Assembly (NCBI RefSeq): GCF_964340395.1
Contig: NC_135552.1
Span: forward strand, 16,042,194-16,089,693
Direction of reading: 5' to 3'
DNA length: 47,500 bases
Source of the DNA: Glandiceps talaboti
Taxonomy: Eukaryota > Hemichordata > Enteropneusta > Spengelidae
A program made the position numbers and the translations under genes. The notes below the pieces were generated by a model. It worked only from the letters and a program-made list of their open reading frames with translations, did no database searches and was not told where the DNA came from. Of this stretch, positions 21,605-47,500 are shown piece by piece (positions within the stretch are counted from its first letter, which is position 1; the number at the start of each line of letters is the position of its first letter).

Positions 21605-24600
21605 ATGGTCGCCAGGTTTCTGTTCGTGTCGACGGCGATGCTGTACTTACCGGTTAGTATCCTTACATTTTCCTGCTGGCCAAGGCCACGTGAAAATATT
21701 ATGTTACTGTGTTTTTTTTATAATCATGGTATTTTTTATATAGCCAGTCTCCTGTTTCACAAGAGCTCAATGAACTGGTTCTTTATGTGTGTCACAACAA
21801 ATGGGAAACGTTCATGTATCAGCACATGATTTGCTTGGTGTCAGCCCTGCTTATTTTCAAGATGGCGAACATGCAGGGAATCATTAGTATTATAATATCC
21901 CTGTGAGTCAAAGTCCGTGTTTCTGAAAGACAAGTTGCGTTTCAAACGGCCAAACAATTAACAGGGACAATAACAGTAAAAGTAACAGGTGTAGTGTATT
22001 GGTCATGGTGAGATGGTCTCGACCCGGGTCTCGATGCACATCTTATTCAATAAACTAACCATAGACGTTGGAGAGAGGCTCCTCCAACGAATGAATGAAC
22101 CTAGGATTACTTGTCCAGTCCATGGGGGGGGGGGGGGTAGAACCTAGAAAGACATTTACCTCCATGTCTGGTCCATAAAGAAGTGCAAAACATACTACAC
22201 ATGTTGTCGAAAGATCGCATGCGATATTGTATCCATAATTAAAAATACTGTTGCACCATCATAGACCACAGACCGATAGAGCTCTAGTGTCTGTTTATGG
22301 ACCTGGGAATTATCAACGGAATATTGACATGGTTTCTGGTCGGATATCATATTCATATAACAATAACAACGCTACGATATAGTCATGTTGAATCCATACA
22401 CAATTTTATTTTGACTCTTGGTAATATTTGACGTGTCAACGTGAAAGATATAGTCGTACAATAAGAACACATTGACTTTACCGGTATGTGTACATAAGAA
22501 TAGAGTCGAGGTGTATGAAGATTTTGGCTATCATCACTCCCCCCCTATCATTACATGTAGACAATCGTGACACTATCACCCAACCACTACGTGTACATAG
22601 TGGTGTGTGGGAGCGATAGCCACATTCTCCACATTCTTTGACTCTCTGTGCTAGTATGTGTATGTTCCATGTTGTAACATACCACTGCATGCTGACCAGT
22701 ACACTTAAACATTGCGTAACAACTTAATTGTAAAGAAAGTGCATAGACTCAGATAGCAATAAGTGTGTTGGTCGTCTGAGTTACATGGACAACGAGGAAT
22801 ACATTTGGTCCAACCACCTGTTGATCTCACATTCGTGAAATATGGGATTCTCCATTGTTGTTGTTATACAATCGACAAAAAATATTAATAAATTGTGTAT
22901 TTTGTGACATATCTATATTGATATTTATAATTTAAAACTGTCATGTAATTTGAACTTAGTGGCAGGACGAACATAGCCCTTACTTCGATAAAAACAAAAG
23001 TCATGATTACAGGTATAAATGAACACAGATGGCGATGTCGATTAATTAATAATCATCTCATCTTTTGATAGATATTCAATTGTGTATAATCATGGATGTA
23101 TTCGGGTAAAGTCAGTGTGTTTCCCCTTATACATTCATGAGTATAATCAAAGTTGAATACTGTTATGTCAAAATTATACTCTTTCTTTTCAAAATCAAAT
23201 TTATCATGTGCATTGGATAACATTTCCACAACAGAATTTGGATGATGTGTGTGTGTGCTTAACTTTACATTTTCTTTACAGGAGGTACATGCACGAATGT
23301 GTTATTACTACGACGCCACTTGGGACACCTATACATATCACTAGTAAGTGTACAGTTCATAGCTTCCATTGTTTATGCATAGAACTGGTGGAGTGTCAAT
23401 GGCCTATGTTACTACACTGTATATGCATATACTTTGTCAATACGGTTTTGATAAACAAACAATCACGTGATTGTTTACAACCAACGCTGACGTCAGGTGC
23501 ATCTTGCTTTGTAGGGTTCGACCTGCCTCTTTCGACCAGTAACAGCCACGATTGTTTAGGCCTCTGAGAGGCGTTTATTTTTTATTCAATATAGACTACA
23601 TGGAGTTTTAGTTTATTTTTATTGTTTTAATTTTGTTTTTGATATATTGAATTTCCAGAAAGATACGCCAATATACCTTTACAATTTATTTCAGTTGTGA
23701 ACATGATCAAAGCTGCTGTGGAAGTTCGTGTTGCTATACCGGAAGTGTTTATCATTTGTGGTATTTTTGGTAAGTTAGAAATGTTTATAATTTGTGGTAT
23801 TTTCACAGGGATCAGCGAGCATGAAATTGATTGATTAATCGATTGATCGATCGATTTATTATTTGGTTGAATGATTCATTTTTGTGGTGAAATAAAACTT
23901 ATTGTGTGTGTGTGTGTGTGATATTGATCAATAGACTCATTGAGTTTTGTGGTGATATAACTGGCTACTTTGCTCTTTTTCAGCTGTATATAATTCTCTA
24001 TTTATTGACTAAATAAACGACACCTTGTCCACTCTTCTCCTCTTATCTAAATTAAAACACCCCTAATCTCATTATTAGCAGGGATCAGTTACCACGAAAA
24101 TTTGCTTTATCTCCCATCTACTGGGTCATTTATGTATAAAAGAGAACTCTAGCTCTTTATTCCTTGTTGCATGTTTGAGTGTTTGTCTGGTGTGATAATC
24201 AATGTTATCTGAGGTTAGTTTACTGTAAATATGCTCAGTGTTCTTATCGTGCTGTCCACGTGTCAATGACTGTTTCTGTGATACCAGATTATTCATCCAT
24301 CCATCCATCCATCCATTCATCCATATCCATGCATATCATTGACAGATACATTGCATTAATTGAATTCAAACTATTTTCAAGACTGACATGTGTTATTTAT
24401 CCATATAGGATCTGCCTCGCCTTTTCTATACTGGCCTGTGCCACTATCGGGGGACTTTGCTATCGAAAGAAATTACTCCGTCAGAATCGTATTACAACTG
24501 TCAACACCATCTCGTCATCAGTTCCACCCCCACCACCATCAGGTACGTCATGTGTTTATCGATGCTCGAAAACGTACACTCTCGCCAAACATATACATGT

Positions 24601-24766
24601 ATTATACATACATACATACATACATACATACATACATACATACATACATACATACATACATACATACATACATACATACATACGATACATACACACATAC
24701 ATACATACATACATACATACATACATACATACATACATACATACATACATACATACACACACACAT

Positions 24767-24797
<31 letters not shown>

Positions 24798-24821
24798 TCA
24801 AATTTCGTGTACCTACCTACT

Positions 24822-24878
<57 letters not shown>

Positions 24879-25109
24879 CATGATTACCTTTGTAGTGATT
24901 ATTGTGGATATAGGAATGAGTATAACTTTTAATATTGCGTTTCAATATCAACAGGTCATCTTGTTCAGCCCCCGCCATACCCAGGAACGTCACCACCACC
25001 GCCCTACTCACAGCAAGGGTATCCTCCACCAATGTATCCAACTTATCCGTCCACTGGAATGCAGCCATCGAGATCACACTCTCCAGCCCCACCCTATGGG
25101 TGGCAGTAA
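21605..25109 (+). CDS. VOPP1/WBP1-like membrane protein with PPxY tail (gene B)
   Basis: Exons 21605-21652, 23282-23343, 23695-23769, 24409-24542 and 24955-25109, phases 0,2,2,1, give 157 residues. The signal peptide is residues 1-16. The ectodomain has MCYYYDATWDTYTYHY, then the module C-x5-CC-x3-CC (C38, C44-C45, C49-C50) and LWYFW (58-62). The helix is about 63-82, followed by YRKK. The tail runs SSSVPPPPPS and then PPPY (112-115), PPPY (121-124) and PPMY (131-134), three WW-ligand motifs, ending APPYGWQ. This is the member closest to vertebrate VOPP1 in layout and length. VOPP1 itself is an endosomal type I protein that binds WW-domain proteins; a similar adaptor role here is inferred. 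ATTAAA at about 25292 is a possible poly(A) signal. Intron 4 is mostly microsatellite. Confidence 0.88.
23091..23140. repeat. Short hairpin repeat CATGGATGTATT (copy 3)
   Basis: CATGGATGTATTCGGGT, a longer loop of about 14 bases, then TTCCCCTTATACATTCATG. In intron 1 of gene B. Confidence 0.55.
24606..24876. repeat. (CATA)n and (GACA)n microsatellites in intron 4 of gene B
   Basis: CATA tetramers with CACA patches (about 24606-24796), then GACA tetramers (about 24824-24876). They make up most of the 412-base intron between the transmembrane exon and the PPxY exon. Confidence 0.95.
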
Positions 25110-26451
25110 ATCACGGATTCTTACACTCGAAGACTACTATCGCAATCTGCTGTCTCCAAACGTTATGAATTCTGTTACTTTGTTTTTTATGAAATGTGAA
25201 ATGACGTGATGCAGCTGAAATATAACCGAGGTCCTGAAATCCATGATATAGCAAAATTGAGACATTTACATGGACGATATACGTATATTTAATTAAATGG
25301 TCGTATAAATCCGATGCGGGACAATCAAAGTTTAACAAACTTTTTAACATATAGAACCCCCCCAAAGAGGTGTATCGCCGAAACTGCATGTTCACAAAGA
25401 TCGGCCTAAGTGTTCACTTTAGTCGACGTATAATTTATGTTGAATGGCAACAAATAAGTACAAAAAATGGATACCGACGCACAAAGAGACAGGGTATCAA
25501 AATTGTGAACGCAGACGAACGCCATATTGGAATGTTAAGGCAATGCTGTTATACGAACGTAAATATACTAGACAACTTTGATGTACCAACGCACAGATTT
25601 AATACGGTTCAAGTTACTTCAAACGGTATATAAGTATAATATAATTTTAAATGAATTGTGTACTATATACGTGAACTTATAATTATTTTTGTTATTACTA
25701 TGCTGTAATCACAATTATCTTCTTCCGATGAACGACAATGAACATTGCCGTAAAGTGGACAGTGATTTATGACGATGATATTTACTTAGATTCGGTTAGG
25801 ATAATTCATCCGTAGACAGCGATTTACGACAATAGTATTTAATTAGTGTTCGGTATCCAGGTGTACTTTTTTATAAGCAATTAAATTTCAAAAAAATGTA
25901 AATGAACTACTTAGTATACCAATGACGCTGAGTAATTAGTTGCATTCTGCTTTCAAAGGTTGATGTCGACGTCCAAATTGGAATAGCGTTGGGGAGCTAT
26001 TAAACATTTGCCTGCCAGAATCATAGGAAAAGCTGACCATGAACGACGAGGAAAGATTCAAATTTAATCCCCGTGCCTCCTCTAAAAAGGTAGCCGTATA
26101 ATCCAAGACAATGGGATTCGAACAAAGGGTGTAACAAAACGTACGTTTACAAGCAAACCTCCTTTCCGTTACAAAATAGGGAGATACTGATAGTATAGTA
26201 TAAAGTAAGGTCAACTTAACGATTATAGATTTTTTTAACAGAATAAATTTGCGACTCTAAATCTACACAATCGCAGTAAACTGTTCTTTTGATATGAAAT
26301 CAAATCGTACACATTGAACTATTGAGAACCTTTACGATGGAAAAGACTGTATAAATATACTTGAAATGTTTGTATAACTTTTTCTACAGAGACTGTTTTT
26401 TTCCTACGTCTTATTAGTTTTCCAATACTTATAATTGTAAATTGTTGTACA

Positions 26452-26498
<47 letters not shown>

Positions 26499-28590
26499 AT
26501 GAATAAATATGATTTTAAACATTCAAGTACATGGTTTATTTTTTAAAGAACGACAACAACAGACGAGGTCGGACAGACATAGTACCGAAAAGCAGACAGA
26601 CGCTGTGACTTACGAGGAGATACAGACTATTTACTTTCCAAAACTGATATCAAGAAAGAAAGATAGAAAGAAAGAAAACGGCAGACAGACAGACAGACAC
26701 AGACAGACAAACAAACAGAGAGACAGACAGACAGACAAACAAACAAACAAAGAGAGAGAGATAAGCTGGTTGACAGATCCAGACAACCAGGCAGGCAGGC
26801 AGACGGACAGACAGACAAACAAACAGAGAGATAAGCTGGTTTACAGATCTAGACAACCAGGACAAAAAGACACAGACAGACAGACAGACAAGCTGACTGA
26901 CTTACTCAAAGACAAACCGACAATTTTGTATATACTAATACATGTATATTGATTGACTGTATTGATGTTTATAAAGGCACATAGAAAGACCAAGCAGTAA
27001 GTAACTCTGCAGTATGAAGTCATCACCGCCGATCAGTTCATCGGAAAGGCTATGAAACTTGGAAAGCTCCAGTCCAAAGAAAGAGTCACAATATATATAG
27101 TTATTCAAGACAATTCAATCTTCTTTTTAATCTTTTTTATTACTCTACATCATATTACATTTCATGAACAATAAGTAACAAAACAGTGTACCCACATTAG
27201 AACAGTCTTCTTTGACTCAATGATTAGTATGGTCAACATGCAGTTGTGATCGAGTGATTAAAAAGAGCTCCCCCAACGACGATTCTCTCAATCTAGACCC
27301 CCTCGCCTCTCTGCCAGTAGAAAAATATATAACATTTTGAGACGCCGTCCAAGGTACGTTAATCTACACATTAAATGATTTCATTGTACCTATAGAATCA
27401 TGTACCGTACAACTCATTATTTTTTAAATTCCAGGCATATCAGAGTAATGTTTGTAATCACATGCAAAAACCTTTCCGCTCATATGGCCGTCAAATCTAC
27501 GGCTAATTTAAACTTGAATTTATATTTCTGACCACTATGACCCTTGTTTACAAAAAAAAATAATCAAGCAATAAATATACGTTATTATAAAACGAGTTTA
27601 CCTCTTGATCACTTAAATACAGATATATAACTATCACATTTATGTTATTTTAAAATATTACACATATTAGAGATTATACGACCATTATCACAATAGAGGA
27701 TATAATATGGACATTACAGTATTTTGTTGTGTTTGAATATAGTATATTATACACATTCTCGGATACCTATTCTTTCCATAGTCAAAACACCGTGACACGA
27801 TCTAAGCCAATCACTGAAGGCTGTATGAAAATAATGTGTACTGTTATAAATATTTATGTAAATGTAGATAGCCACTGCAATTATATTAGATGGCAAATGT
27901 ATTGTTCTTTTCACAGTGAAAAATGTGAGAAGTTTGACTGGCTCGATAAAGAAATATGGATTTGCAAAAATTGTGTTGAATTGACGAGAACAAAATAAGA
28001 ATTGAAATCACAAAGATAACTTATGTAAATACATATTCATACACTCTGTGCTAAGCCTAAGGTGACACTATTTCACACTACACTATCATGACAAATTCTC
28101 ACCAAACGTTGCGTAATGCGGTGCATGGCATGGACTTACGCGGTCCTAGAAACCCGTTTTATTTTATTACCCCTTTCACATATCATCCGTGGCCAAATAT
28201 GTTAATAATATTGATATTTTATCACATTCTGAAACATATCTCGTGTCACAAATTTGTGTGTTGTGTTTTCTTAGCATGGGAATAGTGCTTGTGTGAATCA
28301 AACGACCACTGCCTAATGATTTTTTGTATACTTGAAAGGCTATAACCTTTTTGGCCTATTCCTATATTACATATTAACTACAATTAATTGAAGACTCCCC
28401 AACAATGTAGAACATATTTTGGACTGTGAACATATACTTTTACTACTTCACTCGGAAATAAATTTCAATTTACACATCACATCGATCACATCGATCTCGG
28501 TTGAACTATACTAACAAGTATAACTTAGACAATCTCAATCAGTTATCTATAGGGATACTGGTTTCTTCCCTCAGTGAATATATATATATA
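25110..28590. other. Tail-to-tail spacer between genes B and C
   Basis: It holds the two 3' UTRs and no supported exon. Repeats include (AAAT)n at about 26451-26500 and a patchwork of GACA, AAAC and AGGC tetramers at about 26676-26890. Within that patchwork a block with AGATAAGCTGGTTNACAGAT occurs twice. AATAAA at 26242-26247 is a possible distal signal for gene B. Minus-strand AATAAA near 28165-28158 could serve gene C. The open frames near 25370, 25936 and 27729 lack family motifs or splice context. Confidence 0.5.
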
Positions 28591-38008
<9,418 letters not shown>

Positions 38009-38073
38009 GATGAAATTAATCTATGTGTGAGATGTTGATTTGAATTGAAGACAGGGGCGATATCTAACGCATC

Positions 38074-38080
38074 CTTTATA
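38074..38080 (-). promoter_or_regulatory. Possible TATA box of gene C
   Basis: TATAAAG on the minus strand lies 66 bases above the gene C start codon (38008), in the context GCTATAAAGGATGCG. A start of transcription about 30 bases downstream would leave a 5' UTR of about 35 bases. Position and sequence fit; nothing else tests it. Confidence 0.35.
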
Positions 38081-38525
38081 GCTCTTCACTCCCTTCATTA
38101 CCACGTGATGCACTTTAAGTGCCAGTTACATAAAACCTCGACGCACTGCCAACGTGACAACGGATATTGTTCACTCATTATATCCGATGTCAAAGGTTAA
38201 CATGGATCAACATCATGAACACCTGTACCTGGTCCAGTCGAATTAGAGGTTGCAAAATAATTGTATTGTTACGACATTGAATAGAGTCTTTCTCCGACGA
38301 AACTAAAAAAAAATTAGAATTTTACGAACCCAAACGATTGAATGATGGTAAAGTATTAATATATATATATGCGTGAAACTCCGAGTTACAACCAAGAAAG
38401 AGTTCCAGAACCACCAAAGCTATTGCGCTCTGCCACTGCGGTATATATAGAGCACTGTCTTAGCAGATTGATACTCACCGAGTTATATATATATATTGAC
38501 AGCCACAAATCCGATATATATATGC

Positions 38526-38639
<114 letters not shown>

Positions 38640-38810
38640 TTATAGTATTTTATTTACCAAGAATGCCAGGAACCAATTATTTATATATATAATTACTTTG
38701 AAATTTCATTATTTTTCATGTAATTTTCAATGTTTACTCTTGATATCATAATTTATTTTTTATAAAAAACATGTTCGTGTGTTTTGGTAATTAAGTTAAT
38801 TATCAGATTG

Positions 38811-39665
38811 TTACAATATATCGATTGAAAATAAATTCATATTACACAATTCACAGTCACCGTCGTGTATTTCTAAATCATGGGTAATTCGTCTATCAAA
38901 CTCAGTGCTAACTGTATCGGGTGGGATGTTCAATAACTCTTTAAAATAATCAAACCATTGTCTTGACGCTATCTTTTCACACACTGTGTTACCTTTACTA
39001 CTTCCTCTTATCTCTTTAACTACGCTCCAGAAATTACTTTGATTATTTGCTTGTTCTAATAATCTTCCACGGAGTCTGTCTTTGTACAATTTTGCCTTTT
39101 CCTTACAAAGCTGTTTAAAACCGTTTCTTGCATCTATGTACTTGACTAAGTCGCCCACTGTGTTTGATATACGAAAAGAATTTGGTGATTTGAACTTATT
39201 ATATCTTGCTAATTCACAGTCCATGCCTGGTTACCGTCACCTGCATTATTACGTCGTTTGTTTGCACTTGATATTTGCATATCCACACCTGCTCTGCAAT
39301 AACTTTCGGTCAAAATACTGACAGCTCTATCTATCTTAGATTTTGCCCATACTGTGAAGGGCGTGGTGTGTATATTGTTGAAGATGAGTGTCATTTTCTC
39401 TTATTTTGCCCTTTATATGACATATTTAGACATGCACTCATTCCCGATAAATATTGTAACTTTCCAACTAGAGAGAAATGTTTTTTCTTACTGTCTTGTA
39501 AGAATGATACTGTTCAATTTAAACTAGCACTATTTATACATAAGTCTTTTAAATGCCGTCAAGAATTCGTAGCCACTCTGTAACTCTCTCACTCTCTGTA
39601 TCTTGTTTTGTATATTTTGTTGTGCGACGGGCTAAGGCCTTAGCATATTTGCAATAAACCTATTA
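38811..39665 (+). mobile_element. LINE (non-LTR retrotransposon) fragment with inverted 5' part
   Basis: The right part (about 39245-39665, plus strand) reads as the end of a LINE polymerase: FCPYC, EDECHFLLFCPLY, a downstream R, and a stop at 39583, then a 3' UTR with AATAAA near 39654. The left part (about 39224-38811) reads on the minus strand as the linker between endonuclease and reverse transcriptase: MDCELARYNKFK, ARNGFKQLCKEKAKLYKDRL, NFWSVVKEI and WFDYFKELLN. The opposed orientation, with the junction near 39225-39275, is what a twin-primed insertion with 5' inversion leaves. The reverse transcriptase domain is missing and frames are broken, so it is dead. Confidence 0.7.
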
Positions 39666-40040
39666 TATCTCGTTTTTCTTCTGATTGAAAATAAAAATCT
39701 TTACATGACATAATGATGAAAAATTACAACCGTCTGATTTTCAGGTTAAAAAGTTGACTAAATGCAGTCCTGAAAAAGTACCCCACTTGTTTCGTAATTA
39801 TTGTATTTTGGTCAACGAGAAAATAGAGGGGGTAATGGTGATAGATAGATCGGCTTTAACCTGTAGCAGATAATCTGATGACCGGTCCATCCACTATCTT
39901 TCGGCCTTATACGTTGTGTCAACACAAACATATCGTTTTGTATCAAACTGGCAATCCGTGTCTGTTGTTAGTATCACATTTACATCTAAGTTTAACAGAA
40001 TATCGTTTTGTGAATAGTTTAGAGCGATTTACCTCAAAAA

Positions 40041-46744
<6,704 letters not shown>

Positions 46745-47500
46745 TCCTCTCGCCAGTAGCACAAAAATAATATTACATACCTCAATTTTATATGATTATA
46801 GATAATAAATGTAATGTTATTTGGACGCATTCTAAAATATTTGCTATACAGATCTCTAGAGTAAAAATATGTGTTTACAACACCGTGGATATATTGGTTT
46901 GTAAATTGCATATTTTGTATTCTGGTGCCGATTCGCACTCTAATAAATTAAAGAGATCGTGGCGAGTGGGGTGGGGGTGGGGTGGTAATTCGATAAAAAT
47001 GTAACTTTGTGTACGACGAATGATGAAACATCGATAAACAGTTCCTATGGGAACGATATGACGTAATGGGTTCATATTGATCTTTTGAATTCGGGTAATT
47101 TTGTATTGGATGACATGGTAACCATGGTAACGAGTTGATCTCAGTCTGTTCTGTTGATTGAGTTTTGATGACGAACAAATGACGGACGTGACAAGGACTA
47201 CAACTACAACATGTATACAACTATCGAAACCGAGCTGTCAGCTTACTAAGATAGATACAGATTAAAATATATGTTTTTTTTATGTAGTAGATTACATACA
47301 GAAGTAGGTGATAGCGATGCCTCTGTTTTTTATATAATCACCCTGTAATCAAGATAGTGAAACACTGGAAGTCACGTCCTAAAAATACACCTGATCTTGA
47401 CACTGCAGGGTCATGGATGTCGTCAGAAATGTCAGAAAACGCCACTCCACTGTGAGTATAGTTAATAGTTAAATCAACGTCCAGTCAATACCTAATATCA
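46745..47500. other. Downstream flank of gene D
   Basis: This holds the 3' UTR of gene D with AATAAA at 46804-46809 and again at about 46942-46947. After that I see no exon, repeat or RNA gene up to the end of the window. Confidence 0.5.

Noticed and set aside
26105-26130. GGGATTCGAAC, resembling a reversed tRNA B box
   Set aside because: No A box at the right distance and no tRNA-like fold, so too weak for a SINE or tRNA call.
27729-27998. 89-codon plus-strand frame with several Cys and Trp
   Set aside because: It starts at a non-ATG codon, is AT-rich, and lacks splice context or a recognised motif.

Overview
This is a stretch of AT-rich nuclear DNA from an animal, probably a marine invertebrate. 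It has multi-exon genes with GT-AG introns, small exons, long introns and dense micro- and minisatellites. It also carries remnants of a SINE, a LINE and several families of non-autonomous DNA transposons. Nothing seen is bacterial, and the sequence alone does not settle the phylum. I rebuilt six protein-coding genes by joining exons whose splice phases agree; most lie in exons far shorter than any long open frame.

Left part (about 2.2-16.1 kb, + strand): two tandem paralogues of Golgi carbohydrate sulfotransferases (CHST8-14-like, sulfotransferase family 2). Each has exon 1 with a type II signal-anchor, a short stem exon, and one large exon with the whole catalytic domain. Intron phases are 1 then 0 in both.

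Right part (about 16.6-46.7 kb): a cluster of four small type I membrane proteins of the VOPP1/WBP1-like family, in alternating order (-,+,-,+). Each has a signal peptide, a cysteine module ending in a W[YW]FW signature, one transmembrane helix and a cytoplasmic tail. Three tails are rich in proline and PPxY motifs, the ligand type for WW domains of NEDD4-like ubiquitin ligases. In these three genes the intron phases are identical (0,2,2,1). The fourth gene is different: its cysteine exon is present three times in a row, each flanked by phase-2 introns, and the PPxY tail is replaced by a short tail with a YxxL sorting-type motif. This triple-module protein is the most unusual thing in the window.

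The four small genes form two head-to-head pairs with about 2 kb between start codons in each pair, which suggests duplication of an ancestral divergent pair. The sulfotransferase pair meets the cluster tail-to-tail, with opposing AATAAA signals less than 30 bases apart.

Introns and spacers are filled with repeats. They include a GATTA-type higher-order satellite, a tRNA-headed SINE, three foldback elements (one with a 9-bp target duplication like Mutator-type MITEs), a MITE family with GGCC ends and TTA/TAA target duplications like PIF/Harbinger, a 5'-inverted LINE tail, a 115-bp and a 48-bp minisatellite, and many long (CT)n, (GTAT)n, (GACA)n and (TA)n tracts. I see no rRNA gene, intact tRNA gene or CRISPR array.
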